Shown: one piece after another, positions 8,845 through 16,686 of the stretch | Position numbering within the stretch: the first letter of the stretch is position 1 | How the letters are laid out: the number at the start of each line of letters is the position of its first letter | Source of the DNA: Natronorubrum sediminis | Lineage (GTDB): Archaea > Halobacteriota > Halobacteria > Halobacteriales > Natrialbaceae | NCBI RefSeq assembly: GCF_900108095.1 | Contig: NZ_FNWL01000002.1 | Span: 104,608-168,607, forward strand | DNA length: 64,000 bases | Direction of reading: 5' to 3' | Notes under the pieces: model-generated | The model's database searches: none | What the model saw: only the letters and a program-made list of their open reading frames with translations | What the model was told of the DNA's origin: nothing | Made by a program: the position numbers and the translations under genes

Positions 8845-9816
8845 CTATTGTCTCTCTCGGACGGGAACATCGATAGCAGCGGTGAGTCGCTGCAGGAACC
8901 CTTGCTTATCACTTCCCACGGTGTCGTACTCCGTCGTGAGCGTCCCATCTCCGTCGAAGGCGAGCAGTGTCAATTCGGCGCTTTCCGCACGCGCTGTGAC
9001 ATCCTCCTCGACAGTTCCCGAGGTTGTAATGACGATCGGATGTGCCTCGAGCGAGTTCGCGATTTCACAGAACTCGTCAACACGGTCGGTGTCTGGCGTC
9101 TCGTAAATGCCCACGACCCGCTGATCGCCCATCATACTGTCCTCGGCAAAGACGTGGACAGACTGGGACGTTGCTTCAGTGGTGACTGTCATGTCAATCT
9201 CTATCTCAAAGCGGCGTTCCTCTAATGCCTCTGCAATCGTCTGTCGGGCGTCCTTTTGTCGAGATAGCCACTGTTTGCCAGTGGGGCTGAGACTGTATCG
9301 ATATAACACTCGCTCAATTGCCGCTAACGTCTGGATTATGGAAAAACACTCCCGACACCAGAGGCGCTCGTCCGGAACGTCGGCTATCTCCGTACACTCG
9401 TTGCAAACGTATCGCGTCGTTTCATCGACGTCCTCGGATTGAAGTTCCATCTCACAGTCTGGGCAGTGGTACTTGTCTCCTGCGTCGAACTCCAGTTCGG
9501 GACCGGCGTATCCGCAGGCGTGTTCGAGGACGAGTGTCTCGGTAGCGTTCGGGGCCTCGCATGCTGGACAGACAGTGGTATACTGCAGGCCTTCGGTGGT
9601 ACACTCCGGGCAAATATACACCTTTGAGACAAACTCGCCCGCTAACACGTCACGAGAGGCGAAGTGCTCGAGGACGTCAGCCGGTTTGCCGTCGGCATCG
9701 TCGAGGAGTTGGGTCACATCCGGATAGCTCACAGCGCCAGTATCGGTAATTTCCGGCTCGAACGACTCTTTTTCTGTCAGTTTGTTTACTAGCCGAAGTT
9801 CCCCTGGTGAAACCAT
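8845..9816 (-). CDS. Multi-zinc-ribbon protein, TackOD1-like
   Basis: A 323-residue soluble protein. The central third (about residues 68-150) is packed with Cys pairs: CPEC, CPAC, HACGYAG, CPDC, CNEC and CREC, enough for three zinc sites. An N-terminal segment and a C-terminal alpha/beta region follow, the latter ending LLAFDGDGTL and then a basic tail. The Cys/His spacing resembles the TackOD1 output domain predicted in Thaumarchaeota and haloarchaea, but I cannot confirm this by search. The start at 9816 (MVSPGELRL) follows two minus-strand TATA-like AATTATAC sequences; the 44-residue upstream extension is unlikely. A role in signalling or nucleic-acid binding is possible. Confidence 0.6.
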   Translation of the reverse strand: MVSPGELRLVNKLTEKESFEPEITDTGAVSYPDVTQLLDDADGKPADVLEHFASRDVLAGEFVSKVYICPECTTEGLQYTTVCPACEAPNATETLVLEHACGYAGPELEFDAGDKYHCPDCEMELQSEDVDETTRYVCNECTEIADVPDERLWCRECFSIIQTLAAIERVLYRYSLSPTGKQWLSRQKDARQTIAEALEERRFEIEIDMTVTTEATSQSVHVFAEDSMMGDQRVVGIYETPDTDRVDEFCEIANSLEAHPIVITTSGTVEEDVTARAESAELTLLAFDGDGTLTTEYDTVGSDKQGFLQRLTAAIDVPVRERQ

Positions 9817-10177
9817 GGATCTCTGTTGTATAATTCCACTCGACGTATAATTTTCGCTCACGCGCGTTGGGAGAGCATTGTTGAGGAATACGCAACAGTC
9901 GTTGAAAGTCGTAGCGGGCACGGGTGGCACGAACACGCCTCGTATCAAACGACGATTTCAACCGAGATTTCGCCTCAGGGTGTCGTGTTCCAAACTCGTG
10001 TCGGCAGGTTCACTGGCTTCGCTGGCGTAGGTGTCTATCGCCCGCGCTGTCGTGACGAATCTGAACAGACGTTCGGTGAGAACTACAACGATACCGAACG
10101 ACGTGGAGGCGGTACATCGTAATATGTTGCGGGGGAACGTGGTTGGACAGCCGTTTTATCGAGTTCGCGGCGTCGAA
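9817..10177. other. Gene-free stretch holding the promoter of the zinc-ribbon gene
   Basis: The left end carries two AATTATAC-like elements (about 9829-9855, read on the minus strand) that suit the gene starting at 9816. The rest, up to the end of the flavoprotein gene at 10178, has only short frames with non-haloarchaeal composition. I see no RNA gene. Confidence 0.45.
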
Positions 10178-11554
10178 TTAGTACTTCGGCTCCGCGCCCG
10201 TGATGTCGTAGACTCGATCCATCACGGAGTCGCGCTCGGCCTGCCAGGCGTCGAAGTGTTCGGGGCCGTCCGGGTAGCTATCGTAGACGTCTTTGAGCGT
10301 GCCGGCCGATTTCTGGACCTTGTAGAGGTCGTAGAGCGTGTCCCAGTGGCCGACGGTCTTGATCAGCGTCTTGAGCTTCAGGCCGATACTCATCTCGGCA
10401 GTTCCCTGCTTGCCGATAGTATCGACGAGTTGCTGGCCGGGGAGGACGGTGATGACCGAGATTAGCTCGTCGAGGTCTCGCGCGGTGCCGAAGATGTTGT
10501 AGAGGTCCATCGCCGCGAAGCGCTTCCCGAAATCGGTCTGAACGCGGTGGTTGTACTCCCACAGTGCCCCTTCGCTCACGTCGCCGTTCGAAATCGCTTC
10601 CGTTGCAACCTTCGCGGCCCAGTGGCCCGCTTTCGCAGCGCCGGGAATGCCGCCGCCGGTACAGGGGTTGACGTGTCCAGCAGCGTCACCGACAGCGACG
10701 TACCCGGGATGAACTGCGGAATCTAACGGCCGTCGGGTTGGCAGCGCCGCTCCGAGTTTGTTCTTGACCGTCGCTCCCTCGAACTCCGCGCGGTTGGCGA
10801 TGTCGTCTTTGAGCACGTCGACGAGTTCCATCGGCTCCTGGCTCATTTGGAAGCCGAGTCCGGCGTTGATTTCCGTCGAAGAGCGCGGGAAGTACCAGAG
10901 GTAGCCGAGTTCGGCCGTCGGCTTGAAGACGAGCGCGTCGTCCCACTCGACCGGTTCGGGCACCTCGAGGACCTCTCGGTAGGCCGAACAGAACTGTGAG
11001 TAGTTAACGTTCGTGTCGAACGACGAACGGGCGAGGTTAGCTTTGTCCTGCAAGACGGAGAGGGCACCAGCAGCGTCGACGACGACGTCGGCTTCGTACT
11101 CGATGACGTCGTCGTCTCGGATAGCCGTGACACCCTCTACCTGTCCGTTCGGCTGGATAACGTCGTTGACGATGGTATTGTAGTGGATGTCGACGCCCGC
11201 GCGGTCGGTCTCCTCGAGCAACACCTGTCCGTACCGATATCGGTCGACGACGGCACCCGACCGTTCGAAGGGTATATCGAGGCGTTCGTCAGTCTGTGGG
11301 TTCTCGAAGACGGCGCGCGTAATGCCTTCGTTGGTGAACGACTCGGCTCTGAGTCGGTCGCGGTCGACGACGTCGGGGAACGTACTCTTTCCCTTGATGC
11401 CGTCGCCACAGGCGATGTGGCCGCCGTCGTCCTCGCTCTTTCGCTCGAGTAAGACGACGTCGAGGCCCTCGCGGGCGGCGGTCGATGCCGCGAAGCACCC
11501 ACCCGTGCCGCCGCCGACGACGACCATATCGGACGTCCTGGTCTTCGATGCCAT
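10178..11554 (-). CDS. Geranylgeranyl-reductase-family flavoprotein
   Basis: A 458-residue FAD-dependent oxidoreductase. The N-terminal dinucleotide-binding fold has VVVGGGTGGCFAA (residues 11-23) with an acidic residue at the end of strand 2. CGDGIKGK, then a mid-protein ADVVVDAAGA and GDAAGHVNPCTGGGIPGA (the family FAD motif GD...P..G.G) are typical of geranylgeranyl and digeranylgeranylglycerophospholipid reductases. These hydrogenate isoprenoid chains of archaeal lipids at the membrane. Haloarchaea have several paralogues, so this one may act on phospholipids, menaquinone or another isoprenoid. A TATA-like TTTTTTATAA read on the minus strand about 30 nt upstream supports the start. Confidence 0.8.
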   Translation of the reverse strand: MASKTRTSDMVVVGGGTGGCFAASTAAREGLDVVLLERKSEDDGGHIACGDGIKGKSTFPDVVDRDRLRAESFTNEGITRAVFENPQTDERLDIPFERSGAVVDRYRYGQVLLEETDRAGVDIHYNTIVNDVIQPNGQVEGVTAIRDDDVIEYEADVVVDAAGALSVLQDKANLARSSFDTNVNYSQFCSAYREVLEVPEPVEWDDALVFKPTAELGYLWYFPRSSTEINAGLGFQMSQEPMELVDVLKDDIANRAEFEGATVKNKLGAALPTRRPLDSAVHPGYVAVGDAAGHVNPCTGGGIPGAAKAGHWAAKVATEAISNGDVSEGALWEYNHRVQTDFGKRFAAMDLYNIFGTARDLDELISVITVLPGQQLVDTIGKQGTAEMSIGLKLKTLIKTVGHWDTLYDLYKVQKSAGTLKDVYDSYPDGPEHFDAWQAERDSVMDRVYDITGAEPKY

Positions 11555-11741
11555 TGGTATCCGTTCGAACGGTTTCAGTTATAAAAAATACGGGGAAATT
11601 GTCCTGACGCTGCTGTGACACCAACACACGTTGAATCGAGTTCATTTCCGAGAATCTCGAGGCTGGGGGGACGAAGTGGGGTGACGCCTCGGGGCGTTCA
11701 CGAGTTGGCCAGCGTTCAGGATGGCACTCAGACACGACTCC

Positions 11742-11787
11742 GCGAGCCTTGACGGACTCTGCAAGCCTTGACGGACTCCGCGACCCT
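11742..11787. repeat. 19-bp tandem repeat, about 2.4 copies
   Basis: Two adjacent 19-bp units at 11742-11760 and 11761-11779 share AGCCTTGACGGACTC and differ at two positions. A partial third copy follows. It sits between the flavoprotein start and the PAC2 gene end. It is probably replication slippage; no function is visible. Confidence 0.7.
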
Positions 11788-11807
11788 CGGGAACGTGACG
11801 GGCGGCG

Positions 11808-12548
11808 TTACTGATACATTCGCAACGGCTGGGCCTGCGTGCTCCCTTCTTGGCCGATCTGTTGCATCTGCTGGGCGAACTGTTCGCGTTTTTCGCGAAT
11901 CTCCTCGGCTCGGTCGACTAAGTCCTGAACGTTGATTTCGAGTCCGGCGAGGGGCATAACTCCGTCCTCGAGGAGCGCGCTCGCCGCTTCGGGATCCGGA
12001 AACTGCGGATCAGATTCGACGACGAGGCCGATACTTTCGTAATTGCGGTGGATGGCGCGATTGACGAGTGCACCGGTCGGCCCCGTGACGACGCCGTCTT
12101 CGGGGGGCAGGTCGATGTCGTGGTCCGCGAGTAACTCGTCTGCAGACCCCGTTCCGACGCCGTAGACGGCGGGACGTCCTTCTCGCTCGGCGGGAAGCCC
12201 GCTGAGGTAGATCGGGGTCGCCTCCTGTGAGACGATCCACTCGGTCAGACAGTCGGCGACGGTGTGAACGGCACCGGAGGCGATCGGCGTGTCGCTTTGG
12301 AGGGCGAACAGGTCGTGTTCTTCGCTGACGTAGAGTCGAACTGGCGGCTGTGCGGTTCGCTCGCCGCTTCGGTAGACGCCGATACCGGGAAGCCCCGAAC
12401 AGTCGACGCTCGCGTAGTAGCGCATCTCGAGTTCGCGCACGAGGTGGTCGGTCGCGATTTTGCCGACGAGTCCGAGTCCGGGAAACCCTTCGACGAACAC
12501 CGGGTCCTCGAGGTCGGCTTCCTCACCTTGCAAGTGAATCTGTGCCAT
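11808..12548 (-). CDS. PAC2 family protein (proteasome assembly chaperone-like)
   Basis: A 246-residue protein. It begins MAQIHLQGEEADLEDP, then has VEGFPGLGLVGKIATDHLV (about residues 19-37), the glycine-rich first motif of the PAC2 fold, and later LSGLPAEREGRPAVYGVGTG and GVVTGPTGALVN. Archaeal PbaA/PbaB-type PAC2 proteins are proteasome-assembly chaperone homologues. The C-terminus is a Gln-rich helix ending LRMYQ. The start at 12548 avoids a long antisense extension over the methyltransferase gene. Transcription diverges from that gene with 130 bp between start codons. Confidence 0.82.
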   Translation of the reverse strand: MAQIHLQGEEADLEDPVFVEGFPGLGLVGKIATDHLVRELEMRYYASVDCSGLPGIGVYRSGERTAQPPVRLYVSEEHDLFALQSDTPIASGAVHTVADCLTEWIVSQEATPIYLSGLPAEREGRPAVYGVGTGSADELLADHDIDLPPEDGVVTGPTGALVNRAIHRNYESIGLVVESDPQFPDPEAASALLEDGVMPLAGLEINVQDLVDRAEEIREKREQFAQQMQQIGQEGSTQAQPLRMYQ

Positions 12549-12678
12549 GGATGAACAGAGTTCCGGCGCGCTCATAAAATCGACGGGGGAGACGACCGAT
12601 ACGATGGGGCTGAAAGCGAGTCGGCAGCGATATCGCGCTTCGAAACCCACAAACGCCGGCTCTCCCAAACGAGGGTAC

Positions 12679-13587
12679 ATGGAGCCACTCGAGCGGTATC
12701 GGCCGATCGTCGACGATTTCGAGGCGTTTCTCGAGGCCTGCGCGCGGCCACTCGGCAGTGCCGTTCGCATCAACACGATCAAGGCCTCGGTCGGGCGCAC
12801 GCTCGAGGCACTCGACGAGCACGGTGTCGCGTACGAACAGGCGGCGTGGAACCCTCGCGTCTTGCGTCTCGAAACCGACTCGCCGGGATCGACGTGGACG
12901 TCCTTCCACGGCTTTACGCACGGACAGGAAGAGGTGTCTGCGGTCCCGCCGGTCGTCCTCGACCCCCAACCCGGCGAGCGCGTCTGGGACTGCTGTGGCG
13001 CGCCGGGCGGGAAGGCCACCCAGATCGCCGCGCGTATGGACGACCGCGGCACCGTCGTCGCGAACGACAGCAACCTCGGTCGCATCTCGGCCCTACGATT
13101 TAACGCGGAGCGACTCGGCGCGACGAGCCTCGCGGTGACGAACGACGACGCCCGAAACTACTCGCTCGAGCGATTCACCTTCGACGAGTTCGACCGGACG
13201 CTCGTCGACGCGCCCTGTTCCTGTGAGGGGACGATTCGGAAGAACCCCGACGCACTGGACAACTGGTCGGAGGGCCACATTAGTTCGGTCGCGGGCATCC
13301 AGAAGGGAATTCTCCGTCGAGCAATTCAGGCTACCCGCGAGGGCGGCACGGTCGTCTACTCGACGTGTACGTTCGCCCCCGAAGAGAACGAAGCCGTCGT
13401 CCAACACGCCCTCGAGACCGAATCCTGTCGCGTCGTCGATTTCGACATCGACCTCGAGTACTCGCCGGGACTCACCGAGTGGGACGGCGAGGGGTACGAC
13501 GAGGCCCTCGAGCAAGCCGCCAGAATCTACCCGCACCACAACGACACCGGCGGCTTTTTCGTCGCGAAACTGGAGGTGAGCGCCTGA
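12679..13587 (+). CDS. RsmB/NOP-family RNA m5C methyltransferase
   Basis: A 302-residue SAM-dependent methyltransferase. Motif I is DCCGAPGGKATQ (about residues 109-120), the motif IV catalytic loop is DAPCSCEGTIRKNP, and motif VI is VVYSTCTFAPEENE, so both Cys residues used by RNA cytosine-C5 methyltransferases (TC nucleophile and PC release cysteine) are present. The N-terminal RNA-binding region is short. The start ATG at 12679 gives the usual archaeal length; the upstream in-frame start adds a basic tail overlapping the PAC2 promoter. Substrate (tRNA or rRNA) is not determinable. The stop codon overlaps the next gene's start (TGATG), indicating translational coupling. Confidence 0.9.
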   Translation: MEPLERYRPIVDDFEAFLEACARPLGSAVRINTIKASVGRTLEALDEHGVAYEQAAWNPRVLRLETDSPGSTWTSFHGFTHGQEEVSAVPPVVLDPQPGERVWDCCGAPGGKATQIAARMDDRGTVVANDSNLGRISALRFNAERLGATSLAVTNDDARNYSLERFTFDEFDRTLVDAPCSCEGTIRKNPDALDNWSEGHISSVAGIQKGILRRAIQATREGGTVVYSTCTFAPEENEAVVQHALETESCRVVDFDIDLEYSPGLTEWDGEGYDEALEQAARIYPHHNDTGGFFVAKLEVSA

Positions 13588-14120
13588 TGGGTGACGACTC
13601 GTCCCCCACGGAGACCGAGCAAAACGACGGCCAGCGATTCGATCGACTCCCCGAAACACCCGACGAACGGACCGTCGAAGGCCGAGTCAGCCGTGAAGCG
13701 GTCGTCGACTACTTCGCGGACCGATTCGAGATACCCCCTGAGACGTTCGAGGAGTACACCTTCTGGGAGAAGGGGGCCGGCAAGATCTGGATCTACGCCG
13801 GGGAGGCACCGTCGCCTCTCGAGATCGAAGCGATCGGAATGACATGCCTGCGAACCCGACAGGAACACTGGAAGCCGACGACGGACTTCGCTCAGCGTTT
13901 CGGTCGCCACGCGAACGCGTGCGTGATCGATCTCGAGGACGAACAGGCAAGACGCTTCGCAGCGGGCGAGGATCAGGTCCTCGAGGGATGGGACGGCGAC
14001 TGGGGCTACCTGATCGCAGCCCACGAAATTGCGGGCGAACGCGAACCGATCGGAATCGGCCTCTACGTTCACGACGAACTGCGTTCGATGGTGCCGAAGG
14101 GACGCCAGCGAACGGTGTAA
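13587..14120 (+). CDS. PUA-like RNA-binding partner of the methyltransferase (DUF7122-like)
   Basis: A 177-residue protein whose start overlaps the methyltransferase stop by one base. The core reads EYTFWEKGAGKIWIYAG, IEAIGMTCLRTRQEHWKPTT, RFGRHAN and GIGLYVHDELRSMVPKGR. This matches the C-terminal PUA-like RNA-binding region that is fused to the catalytic domain in bacterial RsmF-type m5C methyltransferases. Here that domain is a separate ORF, so the pair probably works as a two-subunit enzyme (inference). The first 35 residues are a variable acidic arm. It converges tail to tail with the response-regulator gene with no gap. Confidence 0.75.
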   Translation: MGDDSSPTETEQNDGQRFDRLPETPDERTVEGRVSREAVVDYFADRFEIPPETFEEYTFWEKGAGKIWIYAGEAPSPLEIEAIGMTCLRTRQEHWKPTTDFAQRFGRHANACVIDLEDEQARRFAAGEDQVLEGWDGDWGYLIAAHEIAGEREPIGIGLYVHDELRSMVPKGRQRTV

Positions 14121-14573
14121 TTACGTCGAGAGAGGCGGCAACTCAGCCTGTTCGAACCAGAAGGCTTCGATCGCGTGCCCCAACTCGGCGAACTCGTTTG
14201 GACTGCTCGGCTTCGTCAGATACGCGTTCGCACTGAGATCGTAGCTTTTGGAGATGTCGTCGATCGTCTCCGAACTCGTCAGGACGATGATGGGTGGGGC
14301 AGCGAGGTCGGGATCGTCCTCGAGTCGCTCGAGGACATCGAATCCGCCTAGTCGAGGCAAGTTGAGATCGAGGAGGACGAGATCGATCGTAGGAAGCGAC
14401 GGATCCTGTTGGTGGTTGCGCAAGCGCTCGAGTGCCGGATAGCCGTCGGTGACGGTGTAGAATTCCGTCTCGGTGACAATCTCCTTGAAGGCTTCTTCGA
14501 TCAACCTGATGTCGCCCGGATTGTCTTCGACGAGCAAGATATGTCTCGGCTCGGTGGAAGGCGAGTGGCTCAC
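14121..14573 (-). CDS. Single-domain response regulator (CheY-like receiver)
   Basis: A 150-residue receiver-only protein. The acidic pocket is VEDN (residues 15-18), the phospho-acceptor is D69 in LLDLNLP, the switch Thr lies in IIVLTSSE, and the conserved Lys is in YLTKPSS. No output domain follows, so it likely relays phosphate or binds a partner, as in Rcp1-like haloarchaeal response regulators that work with hybrid histidine kinases. No kinase gene is in the window, so its partner is elsewhere. It ends directly at the stop of the RNA-binding gene. Confidence 0.9.
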   Translation of the reverse strand: MSHSPSTEPRHILLVEDNPGDIRLIEEAFKEIVTETEFYTVTDGYPALERLRNHQQDPSLPTIDLVLLDLNLPRLGGFDVLERLEDDPDLAAPPIIVLTSSETIDDISKSYDLSANAYLTKPSSPNEFAELGHAIEAFWFEQAELPPLST

Positions 14574-14750
14574 GAGTAGTGCACATTCTCATACTGACAG
14601 TTCAACCCCTTAAGGCTGCACACTACACATGTTGGAACCCGGACGGATACGGTCGGTTGTGGGTCTTCGAGGTCGGAGTGCACCAGTCTTCGATCGGTCA
14701 GCACACTCCGTTCGAAACACGCAGTCTGCGACCAGCGATGCCCGAGAGTT

Positions 14751-15758
14751 TCAGCGGTGCTCGAGTGATTCGCGAATCGACTCGGCCGCGCGCTCGAGTC
14801 GTTGGCGCTCGTCGGCCGAGAGTTCCCACTCGACGATTTCGGCGACGCCGGTTTCGTCGAGCACGACCGGCACGCTCAGGCTGACGCCCTCGAGTCCGTA
14901 CTCGCCGTCGAGTGGCGTCGCCAGACAGACGGGATCCGAGTTGGGGTCGGTTCCGCCTTCGAGTAGCCTCGAGACGATCAGCGAGATACCGCGACCGGTA
15001 ACCCATCGCGAGGAGTCGCCATTGTCGCGCATATCGATGACGTCGTAGGGGACCGACCGAACGTAATCGAGGATCTCCGCGCGTTCTGCTTCCGGGAACT
15101 CGACTGGACGGCCGTCGATGGTCGTCCTCGAGAACACCGGAACCATGTGCTCGCCGTGCTCGCCGAGGATTGGACAGTAGACGTCGGCAGCCGATACTCG
15201 GCCGTCTGCAGCCTCGCGTTCCGAAACCCGACGCGCGATTTCGTCCGCGATCCGCGCCGTTTCCGAGAGCGAGTAGCCGAGGAACGACCCTCGAGGCCAG
15301 CCACTCGCCTCCCAGAGGCGGTGAGTCACCCGATCAGAGGGGTTCGCGACGACGACCGTCGGCGTCGGATCGGCCGACGCGAACCACTCGCCGAGGTCGC
15401 TCGCGATCTCGAGGTTTCGCTCGAGGACGGACAGTCGGCCGCCGCGTTGGAAACTATCGGGTGAGCGAGGCTCGCTCGCGGTGACGACGATGGCGTCTGC
15501 AGCCTCGACGGGGTCGGGTCCGGGACTCGAGGTGGGGTCGATGACGGAGACGTCGCCGAGTGTTGAGGTCTCGAACTCCGGGCGGCCAATCGCGTGCGCT
15601 GCGTGAGAGCGGGAGTGGAACAGATCGATCGCGTGACCTTCCGCGCGTTCTACTTTCGGGTCGGCGAGCGTTACCTCGAGTGACGGATGTTGCGTCGCGA
15701 GCGTGTACGCGACGGTCGAACCGATCGTTCCCCCGCCGCCGACGACGAGTACGTGCAT
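14751..15758 (-). CDS. Divergent malate/lactate dehydrogenase-family protein
   Basis: A 335-residue NAD-dependent 2-hydroxyacid dehydrogenase homologue. The Rossmann motif is VVGGGGTIGSTVAY (residues 4-17), the substrate loop begins ASEPRSPDSFQRGG (an Arg where malate enzymes have Arg102), the NPSD motif is at VVVANPSDRV, and the catalytic His lies in GEHGEHMVPVF. The loop has extra residues after the Pro. The LDxxR motif is replaced by LSETAR, so Glu appears where the family has the catalytic-pair Asp. It is likely a paralogue of the housekeeping malate dehydrogenase with altered or weak activity. The start at 15758 is set by the Rossmann strand. Confidence 0.75.
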   Translation of the reverse strand: MHVLVVGGGGTIGSTVAYTLATQHPSLEVTLADPKVERAEGHAIDLFHSRSHAAHAIGRPEFETSTLGDVSVIDPTSSPGPDPVEAADAIVVTASEPRSPDSFQRGGRLSVLERNLEIASDLGEWFASADPTPTVVVANPSDRVTHRLWEASGWPRGSFLGYSLSETARIADEIARRVSEREAADGRVSAADVYCPILGEHGEHMVPVFSRTTIDGRPVEFPEAERAEILDYVRSVPYDVIDMRDNGDSSRWVTGRGISLIVSRLLEGGTDPNSDPVCLATPLDGEYGLEGVSLSVPVVLDETGVAEIVEWELSADERQRLERAAESIRESLEHR

Positions 15759-16221
15759 ACTCGCCAATTTACGTCGGCTTCCTTGAATGGTTCCCATGGC
15801 ACACGAATATCGTGGGTAACGTTTTCGAAGACATCCGATTTCTGTCGCGCAGTTCGACACCGGAGACACGACCGGTTGGCTGGCAGTTACTGTTCAATGG
15901 TGTATCCAGCACTGTCAGAGCACGTACAGGTGGAGACTACCGCTGCGGTCGCGACGCAAGCACACCGTCCGCGAGCGGCCGACGGGAGCGAGCGGCCTTG
16001 TAACGTATACTTTTGTGCAGAGAGGTGAGTGATCGAAGTCGTTCGAAAGACCCAAAGCGACGTTCGTGATGACGAGAAACCGCTGGTTTCTCGACTCACG
16101 AGCGAACCCGAGGCGCACAACGGGACGTCCAGAGTGGACAGAGAGCGTCAACTCAGACGTGCAATCTTCTGAAAAATTGAAATTGTTGTCTGTCGCTGTG
16201 AACGACAGTTGTGTTTCGGTA
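15759..16221. other. Gene-free stretch containing a dispersed-repeat copy
   Basis: About 460 bp between the dehydrogenase start and the end of the cold-shock gene. The only recognisable content is the repeat copy at about 15943-16022, listed separately. Short frames here are shadows or arginine-rich. No RNA gene is seen. Confidence 0.45.
15943..16022 (+). repeat. Dispersed repeat, copy 1
   Basis: A block of 54 bp (15943-15996) aligns without gaps to 31754-31807. Both have CTGCGGTCG, then CAAGC, then a 28-bp core of which 25 are identical, ending GGGAGCGAGCGGC. Weaker similarity continues into an ACGTA...TTTT...GCAG tail to about 16022. The core includes the short inverted repeat CCGC-GA-GCGG. 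It lies in the intergenic space upstream of the malate-dehydrogenase-like gene and downstream of the cold-shock gene. Confidence 0.65.
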
Positions 16222-16428
16222 TTACTGCCGAACGACGTTCGTCGCGCGAGGCCCCTTGGGCGAGGACTCGATGTCGAACTCGACCTCAGTACCTTCCGTG
16301 AGGTCTTCGCCGCCGACATCCTCCATGTGGAAGAAAACGTCTTCGTCGTCGTCGAGGTCGCCGTCATCTGTCGAAATGAAACCGTAGCCGCCAGTGTCGT
16401 TGAAGAAATCAACCTTACCGTTTGCCAT
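16222..16428 (-). CDS. Cold-shock-domain protein
   Basis: A 68-residue CspA-like single-stranded nucleic-acid-binding protein. RNP1 is GGYGFIST (about residues 12-19) and RNP2 is DVFFHMED. The beta-barrel ends ATNVVRQ. Compared with bacterial CspA it has a short acidic insert (DDGDLDDDED) between the RNP motifs, as is usual in haloarchaea. It would bind and melt RNA. A TATA-like GGGTTATCC (minus strand, 16455-16463) lies about 31 nt before the ATG, indicating a leaderless mRNA. The ATG at 16428 is chosen over an upstream extension for that reason. Confidence 0.92.
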   Translation of the reverse strand: MANGKVDFFNDTGGYGFISTDDGDLDDDEDVFFHMEDVGGEDLTEGTEVEFDIESSPKGPRATNVVRQ

Positions 16429-16686
16429 TACAAACAAACAGAGAGTCGGACGAGGGATAACCCTTCCGGGGGTCGCGGTACCACGACTCTTCACCGACAC
16501 TCGCACGCAACGTTTGTGACCACGGTATCGTGATACGTGGCTGAAATAGACCAACGATCGTTCTTCACATCGTCACAGCTAGTCATCTCACATCGCCGAA
16601 CGACTCGAGTTTCCCCTCAATTCTCGCGACGTGGCGGGTCGCCGGTAACTGAAATTACAAGGGAGACCTGGCACATCCACTCATTC

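Noticed and set aside
16537..16686. Upstream GTG start for the MATE gene
   Set aside because: The extension overlaps the cold-shock promoter and is basic and not membrane-like; GTG 16687 suits helix 1.
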